This document shows positions 52,147-61,285 of a stretch of DNA of 64,000 nucleotides, in pieces (the first letter of the stretch is position 1; each line of letters begins with the position of its first letter). The notes under the pieces were generated by a model. The model saw only the letters and a program-made list of their open reading frames with translations, searched no databases and was not told the origin of the DNA. Made by a program: the position numbers and the translations under genes. Location of the stretch: the NCBI RefSeq assembly GCF_003313245.1, contig NZ_QJSD01000002.1:124001-188000 (forward strand). The letters run 5' to 3'. The DNA comes from Primorskyibacter marinus (GTDB taxonomy: Bacteria; Pseudomonadota; Alphaproteobacteria; Rhodobacterales; Rhodobacteraceae).

Positions 52147-52956
52147 TCAGCCCTGCGCCGCCTTGGGCAGGTCATGCGCAAAGCTGTTGCCTTCGGTATC
52201 CGTGGCTTTGACCGTCAGCATTTCAGAGCCGTTATCGGTATAGGCAAACCGAAAGACCGGGTTTTCGGAAATCGAGATGCCGCCATCGACAGTGAACAGC
52301 AGATCCTCGCCCTGCCAGACCTCCATATGGTCGATGAAATGTGCGGGAATGAAGAGTTGTGTCACCTGATCGCGTTGCAGACCGGAATAGTTCGGATGCC
52401 GGATCATGATTTGCGCTTCGCGGCGTGGGGTCGACATGGCCGGTTCGCCAAACTGGCGCAGTTTCATCTTGCCGATCCCGGCCAGTGCCTGTTCCGGATC
52501 CTTGGTTGCGGGGGCGGAACAACCGCCAGAGGCTTTCACATACCGGCCCGACATGGACAGACCTTGGGCGGTTTCTGCGATCACCCGGAGATTGGAGTAT
52601 TGGTTCACCCGCACGCGCAGTTCGAAATCGAGCGGTGCCATTGCGTCGGAAAATTTCATGACAGCGGCCACGGGTGCCGGGTTTTCGTCAATCACCAGAG
52701 TCGCCTCTGTGATCGGTAGCGACGGGTCAAGCTGGCGCAGCACCACCGGAACTGTCGCGGCATCATGCGCGCGGTAAGGCGCATCGACGCTGAGGATGGC
52801 GGCCCCATCGGCAAGCGGGGCGTCCCCCAGAATATCCGGGCGCAGGTCGTTCCATGTTGCGCTTTCGGTCAACGGGTTGGTGATCGGGTCATCGGCGAAA
52901 GCGGGCGATGCGAACAAAGCAACAACGACCGCCGTGATAAAGGCTGGATTGGCCAT
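52147..52956 (-). CDS. Quinoprotein-dehydrogenase-associated SoxYZ-like carrier
   Basis: A 269-residue periplasmic protein that joins a SoxY-like domain (about 25-150) to a SoxZ-like domain (170-265). A signal peptide ends ASPAFA near residue 21. The SoxY end bears SGGCSAP (143-149), whose Cys146 resembles the swinging-arm cysteine of SoxY; the SoxZ-like half has HPNYSGLQRD. Proteins of this fused type occur beside PQQ-dependent dehydrogenase genes, where the cargo is not known. The start follows GGAGGAGG. The frame stays open far upstream, but that part overlaps the divergent metallohydrolase gene antisense. Confidence 0.88.
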   Translation of the reverse strand: MANPAFITAVVVALFASPAFADDPITNPLTESATWNDLRPDILGDAPLADGAAILSVDAPYRAHDAATVPVVLRQLDPSLPITEATLVIDENPAPVAAVMKFSDAMAPLDFELRVRVNQYSNLRVIAETAQGLSMSGRYVKASGGCSAPATKDPEQALAGIGKMKLRQFGEPAMSTPRREAQIMIRHPNYSGLQRDQVTQLFIPAHFIDHMEVWQGEDLLFTVDGGISISENPVFRFAYTDNGSEMLTVKATDTEGNSFAHDLPKAAQG

Positions 52957-53082
52957 GCCTCCTCCTCTTGCATGGGTACAAGGCGAATTATGACATAAAT
53001 TCAGGTTTTCTGATATAGAGCGTTTGGTCGGTGCCGCACACGTTTCCGCGCGCGACCTGTGACCTGTCAGGAGGGGGGGGTG

Positions 53083-54102
53083 ATGTTCGAAGCTGTCGTG
53101 TTGATCTGTCTGAATGCGGGACCGTGCCGCGAGATGCTGTTGCCGGGATTCGAGGCCGACAATCAACAGGCCTGCGAGGCGGCGCTGGCCGAGGCCCCGC
53201 CGAAAACGCCTGCGGGAACGGTCGCTTTTTGCCAACCGAAGGGCGCTGCACTGGCGGTGGAAGAGATCGCCGAAGGCGTTTTCGTCCATTCGGGTCTGAT
53301 CGAGGAACCCGACGAGGCCAATCTTGGGGACGTGTCCAATCTGGGCTTTGTCATTGGCGACGCTTCTGTCGCGGTGATCGACAGCGGCTCTGCCCGCTGG
53401 ATGGGCGAGGCGCTGTGGCGCAGCATCCGGCAGCGTACAGACAAGCCGGTAAGCCATGTGATCCTGACGCATATGCACCCCGACCATGTGTTCGGCGCGT
53501 CGCTCTTCGCGGATGCGGGGGCAGAGGTGGTCGGTCACGAACGGCTGCCGCGCGCGCTTGCCGACCGGCAGGCGAACTACCTTGAAAGCCTGCGGCGGTT
53601 GATTGGGGAAGAGGCGATGATCGGAACGGTCGCGCCGGACGTGACACACAGCGTTGAAGCCGATACCCGGATCGACCTTGGGAACCGGCGGCTGACTTTG
53701 ACGGCCTGGCCCACAGCCCATACGCCCGCGGATCTCACGGTGTTCGATACAAAAAGCGGAACGCTATTCGCCGGCGACCTTGTGTTCGATCAGCACACGC
53801 CTGCGCTGGATGGCAGCGTTCTTGGCTGGCAGGATGTGATGGCGCGGATGACAGCGCAAGCGGCCCTGCGAGTCGTGCCCGGACATGGCGCAGTCTCTCT
53901 GCCCTGGCCGGAGGGTGCGGCACCTTTGGAACGCTACTTGCGCGCACTGGTCGCGGACACCCGCGCCGCGATTGCCGACGGCACGCGGCTGGGCAATGCG
54001 GTGCAGACCATCGCGGCCGATGAGGCAGAGCATTGGCACCTGTTCGAGGCGTATAATCCGCGCAACGCCACCGTTGCCTTTACAGAGCTTGAGTGGGAAT
54101 AG
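53083..54102 (+). CDS. Quinoprotein relay system zinc metallohydrolase (MBL fold)
   Basis: A 339-residue metallo-beta-lactamase-fold protein. The zinc motif is THMHPDH (129-135), and later HTPADL and PGHG supply further ligands. Such hydrolases are found with SoxYZ-like carriers and PQQ dehydrogenases. The N-terminus is hydrophobic (FEAVVLICLNAGPC) and contains paired cysteines (Cys9 and Cys15, Cys31 and Cys50), hinting at export. ATG 53083 is chosen; it directly follows a run of eight G that forms part of the ribosome site (GGAGGGGG). It is divergent from the SoxYZ-like gene and its stop lies 3 bases from a converging gene. Confidence 0.88.
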   Translation: MFEAVVLICLNAGPCREMLLPGFEADNQQACEAALAEAPPKTPAGTVAFCQPKGAALAVEEIAEGVFVHSGLIEEPDEANLGDVSNLGFVIGDASVAVIDSGSARWMGEALWRSIRQRTDKPVSHVILTHMHPDHVFGASLFADAGAEVVGHERLPRALADRQANYLESLRRLIGEEAMIGTVAPDVTHSVEADTRIDLGNRRLTLTAWPTAHTPADLTVFDTKSGTLFAGDLVFDQHTPALDGSVLGWQDVMARMTAQAALRVVPGHGAVSLPWPEGAAPLERYLRALVADTRAAIADGTRLGNAVQTIAADEAEHWHLFEAYNPRNATVAFTELEWE

Positions 54103-54105
54103 GGC

Positions 54106-54711
54106 TCAGCTGTCCTTGACCTCTGCCTGAAGCATCTGGGCAATCCCGAACAGACGTTTTTCCAGCAGTGTCGGCGTTTCGCACAGATAGGTGATGTTCT
54201 TCTGCCTGTCCGAATAGATCAGCTGATCCCAGTCAAGTTGCTCTTCCAGCGCGTCCACCCTGTCAAAATCCGGGTCTTCGGTCGCCAGTTGCGTTGTCAT
54301 CTCGCTCCGCGCGGCCTCGATCTTGTCGCTCAGCCCGATCTGGCTAAGCGAAAATTCCTCGATCCCGTGGATGATCCGGCCACGTCGGCGGGACAAACGG
54401 TCGAACACTTGCTTGAACACCAGACCCAAAGCGTCAGGATCGCCCTCAACCTGCGCACCAAAGGCGGCAATATCGGGGCGCAATGTCTCAAGCTCGATCC
54501 GCCTGACGGCCAATGTGTCGGCAAGCGTTTTCACGTCGTCCTGTATCGCATCCGGCACGCTGTCCGGGACCGGATGCGCCCACATCAGGCCAACGGACAA
54601 TTGCCCCACCTTGCGCTGCACGCAGGGCCATGTCGGATCCGAAAAATCGGTGGCCAGGGCCGGGGTCGCAAGACACAGCCCGGCGAGCACTAGAATTCTG
54701 GCGTGAACCAT
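54106..54711 (-). CDS. Uncharacterised secreted helical protein
   Basis: A 201-residue protein with a signal peptide (MVHARILVLAGLCLATPALA) and a mostly helical mature part (IQDDVKTLADTLAVRRIELE, then RGRIIHGIEEFSLSQIG). Two mature cysteines (WPCVQRK, and YLCETPT near the end) could pair. ATG 54711 follows GGAGG; the open frame extends upstream to 54789 without a ribosome site. It converges with the metallohydrolase gene at 3 bases and is divergent from flhA. No family recognised, but location ties it to the methanol cluster. Confidence 0.62.
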   Translation of the reverse strand: MVHARILVLAGLCLATPALATDFSDPTWPCVQRKVGQLSVGLMWAHPVPDSVPDAIQDDVKTLADTLAVRRIELETLRPDIAAFGAQVEGDPDALGLVFKQVFDRLSRRRGRIIHGIEEFSLSQIGLSDKIEAARSEMTTQLATEDPDFDRVDALEEQLDWDQLIYSDRQKNITYLCETPTLLEKRLFGIAQMLQAEVKDS

Positions 54712-54788
54712 CTGAAAATCCTCCCGGATAAAAGATGCCCGAGGGCGCAGGGCAAGTCTACGCTTCCCAATGCCCACCATAGTCTGCA

Positions 54789-54817
54789 TTGTTTGGTATA
54801 CTGCCCCCTACCATAAT
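54789..54817 (+). promoter_or_regulatory. Possible sigma70-type promoter for flhA
   Basis: TTGTTT (54789-54794) and CATAAT (54812-54817) are separated by 17 bases, the ideal spacing, and lie about 60 bases upstream of the flhA start. An overlapping TATACT at 54797-54802 is an alternative -10 without a good -35. The region also must carry the site of the linked response regulator, which I cannot identify. Confidence 0.45.
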
Positions 54818-54875
54818 CCGTTAAAAATGCGTGGCCGGTAAAACGTGTCGGCGCGCAAAGGAAGGAAGAATACAT

Positions 54876-55988
54876 ATGCGAACTCGTGCTGCCGTGGCCG
54901 TTGAGGCAGGTAAACCACTGGAAATCATGGAAGTCGAACTGGACGGGCCCCGCAAGGGCGAAGTGCTGGTCGAGATCAAGGCCACGGGCCTGTGCCATAC
55001 GGATGAATTTACCCGTTCCGGTGACGACCCCGAAGGCATCTTCCCGGCGATTCTGGGCCATGAGGGTGCGGGCGTCGTGATCGAGGTTGGCGAAGGCGTG
55101 ACCTCACTTGAGGTGGGCGATCATGTGATTCCCCTTTACACGCCTGAATGCCGCGAATGCGAATACTGTCTGAACCCCAAGACCAACCTGTGCCAGAAGG
55201 TGCGCTCGACTCAAGGTCAGGGTCTTCTGCCCGATGGCACAACGCGCTTCAGGATGCTGGATGGCACGCCGATCCATCACTACATGGGCTGTTCGACCTT
55301 CGCCAACCACACGGTTGTGCCGGAAATCGCGCTGGCCAAGATCCGGAAGGACGCGCCGTTCGACAAGGTCTGCTATATCGGGTGCGGTGTTACCACCGGC
55401 ATCGGGGCGGTCATCAACACCGCCAAGGTCGAGATTGGCAGCCGCGCGGTCGTCTTTGGTCTGGGCGGTATCGGCCTGAACGTGTTGCAGGGTCTGCGAC
55501 TGGCGGGCTGCGATCAGATCGTTGGCGTGGATCTGAACGACGACAAGATTGAAATGGCCGAGCATTTCGGCATGACCGATTTCGTGAACCCCTCGAAGGT
55601 CGAGGGCGATCTGGTGGCGCATCTGGTCGAGCTGACGAAGGGTGGCGCGGATTACACCTTTGACGCGACCGGCAATGTGAACGTGATGCGCACGGCGCTG
55701 GAATGCGCGCATAAAGGCTGGGGCGAATCGATCATCATCGGCGTGGCACCTGCGGGGGCTGAAATCAGCACGCGACCTTTCCAACTGGTGACAGGACGTG
55801 TCTGGCGCGGAACCGCGTTTGGCGGGGCCAAGGGCCGGACGGATGTGCCGAAAATCGTCGACTGGTACATGGATGGCAAGATCGAGATCGACCCGATGAT
55901 CACGCATAAGCTGACGCTGGACGAGATCAATCACGGCTTTGACCTGATGCATGAAGGCAAGTCGATCCGCGCCGTGGTGGAGTTCTGA
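54876..55988 (+). CDS. flhA: S-(hydroxymethyl)glutathione dehydrogenase (class III alcohol dehydrogenase)
   Basis: A 370-residue cytoplasmic zinc enzyme that oxidises S-hydroxymethylglutathione to S-formylglutathione with NAD. Catalytic zinc ligands lie in GLCHTDE (Cys40) and GHEGAG (His62), structural zinc cysteines are Cys92, Cys95, Cys98 and Cys106, and the NAD loop is GLGGIG. Length is typical. ATG 54876 follows AAGGAAGGA. It starts the operon flhA-fghA-cytochrome c-xoxF. The equivalent gene is called adhI in Rhodobacter and flhA in Paracoccus. Confidence 0.96.
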   Translation: MRTRAAVAVEAGKPLEIMEVELDGPRKGEVLVEIKATGLCHTDEFTRSGDDPEGIFPAILGHEGAGVVIEVGEGVTSLEVGDHVIPLYTPECRECEYCLNPKTNLCQKVRSTQGQGLLPDGTTRFRMLDGTPIHHYMGCSTFANHTVVPEIALAKIRKDAPFDKVCYIGCGVTTGIGAVINTAKVEIGSRAVVFGLGGIGLNVLQGLRLAGCDQIVGVDLNDDKIEMAEHFGMTDFVNPSKVEGDLVAHLVELTKGGADYTFDATGNVNVMRTALECAHKGWGESIIIGVAPAGAEISTRPFQLVTGRVWRGTAFGGAKGRTDVPKIVDWYMDGKIEIDPMITHKLTLDEINHGFDLMHEGKSIRAVVEF

Positions 55989-55994
55989 CCCGTT

Positions 55995-56828
55995 ATGGAA
56001 ACCCTTTCTGAAAACCGCAGCTTCGAAGGCGTACAGGGCGTTTACAAACACGCCTCGACCGCCTGCGGATGCGACATGACCTTCGCGGTCTATCTGCCGC
56101 CACAGGCAAAGATCCGGAAGGTGCCGGTTCTGTGGTATCTGTCGGGTCTGACCTGCACGCATGAAAACGCGATGGTGAAAGCCGGACTTCAAGAACATGC
56201 GGCAGAGCATGGGCTTGCGATCGTCTTTCCCGACACCTCGCCGCGCGGCGATGACGTGGCGGATGACGATGCCTATGATCTGGGGCAGGGGGCCGGCTTT
56301 TACGTCAATGCGACGCGCAACCCCTGGCGTCCGCATTTCCAGATGTATGACTACATCACCAGCGAATTGCGTGATCTGGTGCTGGCGAATTTCGCCATCC
56401 TCGACCGGCACGGGATAACCGGGCATTCGATGGGCGGGCATGGCGCGTTGACCATCGCGATGCGCAATCCTGACATGTACGATTCACTGTCCGCTTTCGC
56501 GCCGATTGCGAACCCCACCCAAAGCGATTGGGGACGAAAGCAGCTTAGCGCCTATCTTGGAGATGACGAATCAAGCTGGTGTCAGCACGACTCCGTGCTA
56601 CTTATGGACGACAAGGGATGGAAAGGCGACCTGCTGATCGATCAAGGTGGTTCTGATCAGTTTCTGAACCTGCTCAAGCCGGAAACACTTGCCGAGGCCA
56701 TGATGCGCAATCGGCAGCCAGGGGTGTTCCGGATGCAGGAAGGCTACGACCATTCGTATTTCTTTGTGAACTCCTTCGCAGGCGATCACGTTGCTTGGCA
56801 CGCAGATCGTTTGCTTCAAGACCAGTAA
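55995..56828 (+). CDS. fghA: S-formylglutathione hydrolase
   Basis: A 277-residue esterase-D-type serine hydrolase that releases formate and glutathione from S-formylglutathione. The nucleophile elbow is GHSMGGHG with Ser145, the oxyanion loop lies in YLSGLTCTHEN (48-58), and DQGGSDQF and GYDHSYFF supply the catalytic Asp and His regions. It begins 6 bases after flhA and is clearly co-transcribed. Confidence 0.96.
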   Translation: METLSENRSFEGVQGVYKHASTACGCDMTFAVYLPPQAKIRKVPVLWYLSGLTCTHENAMVKAGLQEHAAEHGLAIVFPDTSPRGDDVADDDAYDLGQGAGFYVNATRNPWRPHFQMYDYITSELRDLVLANFAILDRHGITGHSMGGHGALTIAMRNPDMYDSLSAFAPIANPTQSDWGRKQLSAYLGDDESSWCQHDSVLLMDDKGWKGDLLIDQGGSDQFLNLLKPETLAEAMMRNRQPGVFRMQEGYDHSYFFVNSFAGDHVAWHADRLLQDQ

Positions 56829-56842
56829 GATAGAGGCTTAAA

Positions 56843-57265
56843 ATGTTCAAAACAGTAATCTGCACAGCTTTTGCGACACTTCTTCCGCTTGCCGCCATGG
56901 CCGAAAGCCATTCGATGGCAGGTGATGCGGAAAAAGGCGAGAAAGTGTTCCGCAAATGCCAAGCTTGCCACGATGTGGGCGAGGACGCCAAAAGCAAGGT
57001 TGGGCCGATCCTGAACAACATTATGGGGCGGCAGATAGCCAGCGTGGAAGACTTCAAATACTCCAAGGTTCTGACGGAAATGGGCGAGGCAGGGGATGTC
57101 TGGACGCCCGAAGCACTGGCTGCCTTTCTGGAAAAGCCGCGCGATTTCGCAAAGGGCACGAAGATGTCCTTTGCCGGGCTTCGTAAAGAAGATGACCGCG
57201 CAGATGTGATTGCGTTTCTCGCGAGCCATTCTGACGAAACTGAGGAGGCTGAAGAAGGTTCGTGA
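56843..57265 (+). CDS. Class I cytochrome c (isocytochrome c2-like)
   Basis: A 140-residue periplasmic monohaem cytochrome. After a signal peptide (ending AAMA near residue 20) the mature protein has the haem motif CQACH (39-43) and the cytochrome c2 pattern VGPILNNIMGR, with an axial Met in KMSFAGL. The tail is acidic (ETEEAEEGS). It resembles the cytochrome encoded with adhI in Rhodobacter (cycI) and probably carries electrons from the XoxF/XoxG couple to the terminal oxidase. It starts 14 bases after fghA. A strong hairpin follows before xoxF. Confidence 0.9.
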   Translation: MFKTVICTAFATLLPLAAMAESHSMAGDAEKGEKVFRKCQACHDVGEDAKSKVGPILNNIMGRQIASVEDFKYSKVLTEMGEAGDVWTPEALAAFLEKPRDFAKGTKMSFAGLRKEDDRADVIAFLASHSDETEEAEEGS

Positions 57266-57274
57266 CATAAGAAA

Positions 57275-57314
57275 TGTCTGCCCCGCCGGGAGGAGAGAGC
57301 TGGCGGGGCAGGCA
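57275..57314 (+). other. Strong hairpin between the cytochrome c gene and xoxF
   Basis: TGTCTGCCCCGCC (57275-57287) pairs with GGCGGGGCAGGCA (57302-57314), a 13-bp stem with a single G-T wobble and a 14-base loop. No T-run follows, so it is not a classic terminator; it may protect the upstream mRNA, partly terminate or mark a processing site ahead of xoxF. Confidence 0.7.
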
Positions 57315-57383
57315 TAGCGGCAGATGGGCAATGCCCCGTTTTGCCATGAGGCGGCGAAAGCCGTGTATTTCGGGAGGACTGAA

Positions 57384-59186
57384 ATGAAGACCGTTAGAAT
57401 GTTAACCTCGGGCATCGCCCTTTGCTGCGCCAGTATGGCGATGGCGAATGACGATCTCATGACGCTGATGGACAACCCGACACAATGGGCGATCCAGACG
57501 GGCGATTACAAAAACCAGAGATATTCCAAACTCGATCAGATCAACGCCGAAAACGTCGGCGACCTTCAGGTTGCATGGACATTCTCCACCGGCGTGCTGC
57601 GCGGCCACGAAGGCTCGCCGCTGGTGATCGACAACATGATGTATGTTCACACGCCGTTCCCGAACATTGTCTATGCGCTTGATCTGGCACAGGACGGCAA
57701 GATCGTCTGGAAATACGAGCCAAAACAGGATCCGGATGTCATTCCGGTGATGTGCTGCGATACCGTGAACCGCGGTGTGGCATATGCCAATGGCAAGATC
57801 TTCCTTCATCAGGCCGACACGAAAGTGGTCGCGCTGGACGCCATGAGCGGCGAAGTGAAGTGGGAAGCACAGAACGGCGACGCGTCGATAGGCGAGACGA
57901 ACACCGCGACGGTTCTACCGGTGAAAGACAAGATCATTGTCGGTATCTCGGGCGGTGAATTCGGTGTTCAGGGCCATGTCACGGCCTACAACATGGAAAC
58001 CGGCGAACTTGAGTGGCGCGCCTATTCTGTCGGCACCGACGATCAACTGTTGGTGGACCCGGAAAAGACAACCCATCTGGGCGAGCCGATCGGCAAGGAC
58101 AGCTCTATCAAGACATGGGAAGGCGATCAGTGGAAGATCGGCGGTGCCACGACGTGGGGCTGGTATTCCTACGACGAGGAGCTTGACCTCTTTTACTACG
58201 GCTCCGCCAACCCTTCGACCTGGAACCCTTCGCAACGTCCGGGCGACAACCGCTGGTCGATGACCATCATGGCGCGCGACCCCGATGACGGCATGGCCAA
58301 GTGGTTCTACCAGATGACCCCGCATGACGAGTGGGATTATGACGGCGTCAATGAAATGATCCTGACGGAGCAGGAAATTGATGGTGAAGAGCGCAAGCTG
58401 CTGACCCATTTCGACCGGAACGGTCTGGGCTACACGCTGGATCGGGAAACCGGCGAATTGCTGGTGGCGGAAAAGTTCGATCCTGCTGTGAACTGGACGA
58501 CCGGTGTCGATATGGACCCCGAGTCCGAGACATATGGCCGTCCGGAAGTGGTCGCGCAGTACTCGACCGAGCAGAATGGCGAAGACGTCAACTCCACCGG
58601 CATCTGTCCGGCGGCGCTTGGGTCCAAGGACCAGCAGCCTGCGGCCTACTCGCCGAAGACAGAGCTGATGTATGTCCCGACCAACCACGTCTGCATGGAC
58701 TACGAACCGTTCCGCGTGGCCTACACCGCTGGACAGCCCTATGTCGGCGCGACGCTGGCAATGTATCCGGCGCCCGACAGCCATGGCGGCATGGGTAACT
58801 TCATCGCCTGGGACAACACAGTGGGTGAGATCAAGTGGTCCATCCCCGAGCAGTTCTCGGTTTGGTCCGGCGCATTGGCAACCGCGGGAGACATCGTCTT
58901 CTACGGCACGCTTGAGGGGTATCTGAAGGCGATTGATGCGACAACAGGTGACGAATTGTACCGCTTCAAAACCCCTTCGGGCATCATCGGTAACGTGATG
59001 ACCTACGAGTTTGAAGGCAAACAGTATGTCGGCATCTTGTCAGGTATTGGCGGCTGGGCCGGGATCGGTCTTGCGGCTGGTCTGACCAATCCGAATGATG
59101 GTCTGGGTGCCGTGGGTGGCTATGCCGCTCTGAGCGACTACACCGCGCTGGGTGGTCAGCTGACCGTGTTCGCACTGCCGGATTAA
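57384..59186 (+). CDS. xoxF: Lanthanide-dependent PQQ methanol dehydrogenase
   Basis: A 600-residue periplasmic quinoprotein that oxidises methanol (and often formaldehyde) using PQQ and a rare-earth ion. A signal peptide ends SMAMA. It shows an eight-bladed propeller with repeating W motifs, the adjacent-cysteine disulfide MCCDTVN (Cys124-Cys125) over PQQ, and WDYDG with catalytic Asp318 and the extra Asp320 that coordinates lanthanides; calcium-type MxaF has Ala there. ATG 57384 follows GGGAGGAC; the frame opens further upstream without a ribosome site. It is followed by xoxG and xoxJ genes. No mxaF or mxaI is present in the window. Confidence 0.96.
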   Translation: MKTVRMLTSGIALCCASMAMANDDLMTLMDNPTQWAIQTGDYKNQRYSKLDQINAENVGDLQVAWTFSTGVLRGHEGSPLVIDNMMYVHTPFPNIVYALDLAQDGKIVWKYEPKQDPDVIPVMCCDTVNRGVAYANGKIFLHQADTKVVALDAMSGEVKWEAQNGDASIGETNTATVLPVKDKIIVGISGGEFGVQGHVTAYNMETGELEWRAYSVGTDDQLLVDPEKTTHLGEPIGKDSSIKTWEGDQWKIGGATTWGWYSYDEELDLFYYGSANPSTWNPSQRPGDNRWSMTIMARDPDDGMAKWFYQMTPHDEWDYDGVNEMILTEQEIDGEERKLLTHFDRNGLGYTLDRETGELLVAEKFDPAVNWTTGVDMDPESETYGRPEVVAQYSTEQNGEDVNSTGICPAALGSKDQQPAAYSPKTELMYVPTNHVCMDYEPFRVAYTAGQPYVGATLAMYPAPDSHGGMGNFIAWDNTVGEIKWSIPEQFSVWSGALATAGDIVFYGTLEGYLKAIDATTGDELYRFKTPSGIIGNVMTYEFEGKQYVGILSGIGGWAGIGLAAGLTNPNDGLGAVGGYAALSDYTALGGQLTVFALPD

Positions 59187-59213
59187 GGCACGATAACACT
59201 TCAAGAGCTGGGT

Positions 59214-59233
59214 CCGGCGCATCCGTGTGCCGG
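59214..59233 (+). other. Hairpin between xoxF and xoxG
   Basis: CCGGCGCA (59214-59221) pairs with TGTGCCGG (59226-59233), one G-T wobble, four-base loop. No T-run follows. It lies 28 bases after the xoxF stop and may stabilise the xoxF message or lower read-through into xoxG. Confidence 0.55.
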
Positions 59234-59268
59234 TCCTCCCCTAACGACTGTCCGAAAGGTGAACAGCC

Positions 59269-59808
59269 ATGATGCGCACCGCATCCCGATTTTTCTTTGC
59301 CGCCGCCATATCGACGCTGCTTCCCCTTGCAGCCTTTGCCCAAGCCTCGAGCGATCAGCCGGTAAAGCCCGAAGAACACACTGATGAAGTCGCTGTCGCC
59401 TATGAGGACGATGGCATGTACTTCACCGAAGATGATATTCCTACCTACAAGGTGGCCGAGGATGGGACCGTCGATTGGATGACCTTCTCCGGCTTCCGTC
59501 GTTATCATTCGGAATGCCACGTCTGTCACGGCCCGGATGGCGAAGGGTCCACCTATGCACCAAAGATCAAGAATTCGGCCGTGCATATGGATTATTACGA
59601 TTTTTATGATGTCGTGGTGAATGGGCGTCAGAATGGCAACTCGGTCATGCCGCATTTTGGCGATAATCCGAACGTAATGTGCTATCTCAATGACATCTAT
59701 GTCTACCTCAAGGCGCGTGGCATGGATGCGGTGCCGCGCGGGCGCCCGGCCAAGAAAGAAGCCAAGTCCGATCTGATCCGCGAGATGGAAAATGGTTGCA
59801 TGGGCTGA
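59269..59808 (+). CDS. xoxG: Cytochrome c electron acceptor of XoxF
   Basis: A 179-residue periplasmic monohaem cytochrome. A signal peptide ends AAFA near residue 24. The haem motif is CHVCH (83-87), followed by GPDGEGSTYAP, and an axial Met is likely in SVMPHFG. It accepts electrons from the PQQ of XoxF. The N-terminal 50 residues of the mature protein are acidic (EEHTDEVAVAYEDDG), which may aid docking. It lies between xoxF and xoxJ as in other methylotrophs. Confidence 0.9.
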   Translation: MMRTASRFFFAAAISTLLPLAAFAQASSDQPVKPEEHTDEVAVAYEDDGMYFTEDDIPTYKVAEDGTVDWMTFSGFRRYHSECHVCHGPDGEGSTYAPKIKNSAVHMDYYDFYDVVVNGRQNGNSVMPHFGDNPNVMCYLNDIYVYLKARGMDAVPRGRPAKKEAKSDLIREMENGCMG

Positions 59809-59812
59809 TACG

Positions 59813-60637
59813 ATGCGCACAGTCGCGTCAGGGTTTTTGGGATTGTTGCTTTGCGCCGGTCTGGCGCAGGCGCAGACCTCTGATCTTGTCTCGACGCACG
59901 CATTGAGGGTTTGCGCAGATCCAGCCAATGCCCCGATGTCCATGCAAGACGGATCTGGCTATGAAAACGCGCTGGCAGAACTGGTCGGCGAAAAGCTGGA
60001 TCTGCCCGTTCGATATACCTGGTATCCGATGGCGACCGGATTTGTCCGCAACACGCTTAAAATCAAGAAATGCGACGTGATCATTGGTTATGCACAGGGC
60101 CATGAACTTGTGCTGAACACCAATCACTATCTGACATCGACATATGTGCTGATCGTTCCGAAGGACGGCCCTTTGACCGACGTCACCGTGCTGTCGGATG
60201 AGCGCTTGCAGGGGTTGAAGATCGGGGTCATCGCCGGAAGCCCGCCTGCAACCCATATGGCGCGCAACGGCTTGATAGCGAAGGCAAAAGCGTACCATCT
60301 GTTCGTGGACAGACGGTACGAAAGCCCTTCAGAGGACATGCTGGCCGATCTTGACAGCGGAGAGATCGACGCTGCCATCATTTGGGGGCCGATCGGCGGT
60401 CCTTTGGTCAAACAATTCCATCCGGGCATGAAAGTCATTCCGCTGATCAAGGAAACCCTGCCGCCCAAGCTTTACTACCGGATCACGATGGGCGTCCGAC
60501 AGGGTGAAAAAGTTTGGCAGCGCAAGCTGAACTCGCTCATTCGACGCAATCAGGATGAAATCAACGCTCTGCTTGCTGATGCGGGCGTGCCTTTGGTCTC
60601 GGACCTTGGGGATATGGTTCTGGATCTGTCCCAATGA
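59813..60637 (+). CDS. xoxJ: XoxJ periplasmic accessory protein
   Basis: A 274-residue periplasmic binding-protein-fold protein (extracellular solute-binding family 3 type) required for activation of XoxF in other organisms. A signal peptide ends AQAQ near residue 21, and the mature protein starts with HALRVCADPANAPMSMQDGS, typical of MxaJ/XoxJ. The start used is ATG 59813, four bases after the xoxG stop; an in-frame ATG at 59792 overlaps xoxG and would spoil the signal peptide. The stop overlaps the next gene (ATGA). Confidence 0.9.
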   Translation: MRTVASGFLGLLLCAGLAQAQTSDLVSTHALRVCADPANAPMSMQDGSGYENALAELVGEKLDLPVRYTWYPMATGFVRNTLKIKKCDVIIGYAQGHELVLNTNHYLTSTYVLIVPKDGPLTDVTVLSDERLQGLKIGVIAGSPPATHMARNGLIAKAKAYHLFVDRRYESPSEDMLADLDSGEIDAAIIWGPIGGPLVKQFHPGMKVIPLIKETLPPKLYYRITMGVRQGEKVWQRKLNSLIRRNQDEINALLADAGVPLVSDLGDMVLDLSQ

Positions 60638-61182
60638 TCCGGATGCTGGCGATCCTGTTTTTTGTGGGACTGCCGGTCAGTGTGGTGGCTGAAGCCGAAC
60701 CCGTGGATTACCGGATGGACCGCTACCGGGGGCCGGTTCCGTCTACCCTGTCAGGTGGTACGGTCGTCGGGCCGGAGGCTGCGCATGACCTGTGGCAAGC
60801 GGGCCAGACCGCATTCATTGATGTTCTGCCGCAAGCCCCGAAACCCGCCAACCTGCCCGAAGGCACGATCTGGCGCGACAAACCGCGAGATTCCATCCCC
60901 GGTGCGATCTGGCTGCCCAATGTCGGCTACGGGGCGATTGCGGAGGTCACAGAAGGGTATTTCCGACGCGGCTTGGCCGATGTCACGAAAAATGACCGCA
61001 CGCATCCCGTCCTGTTCTTCTGCCTTGCAGATTGCTGGATGAGCTGGAACGCCGCCAAACGCGCAATCGAATGGGGGTATAGCAATGTCTACTGGTTGCC
61101 CGAAGGGACTGATGGATGGCAGTTCTGGGACTATCCGCTGGAACGGATCACTCCGGAAGAACCGCAGCCCGGCGTTGAATAG
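60634..61182 (+). CDS. PQQ-dependent-catabolism-associated CXXCW-type rhodanese-fold protein
   Basis: A 182-residue secreted protein with a signal peptide (ending VSVVAEA) and a rhodanese-like domain carrying FCLADCWMSW, in which Cys130 and Cys134 are followed by Trp135. This matches the family named for its CW motif that accompanies PQQ-dependent alcohol dehydrogenases. The cysteine pair suggests redox or sulfur handling in the periplasm, possibly for dehydrogenase disulfides. It closes the xox operon; no terminator with a T-run was found after it. Confidence 0.88.
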   Translation: MIRMLAILFFVGLPVSVVAEAEPVDYRMDRYRGPVPSTLSGGTVVGPEAAHDLWQAGQTAFIDVLPQAPKPANLPEGTIWRDKPRDSIPGAIWLPNVGYGAIAEVTEGYFRRGLADVTKNDRTHPVLFFCLADCWMSWNAAKRAIEWGYSNVYWLPEGTDGWQFWDYPLERITPEEPQPGVE

Positions 61183-61285
61183 TCAGACCGCCCAAAACCA
61201 TAGAAAAGTTGAAACCCCGGCACAGTGATGTCCGGACCAGAGTGTCCCATGGCGATTGACGCCGCATCAAGGCTTGCCTAATGTC

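Noticed and set aside
55104-56441. A minus-strand open frame of about 445 codons opposite flhA and fghA
   Set aside because: Shadow of two well-identified metabolic genes.
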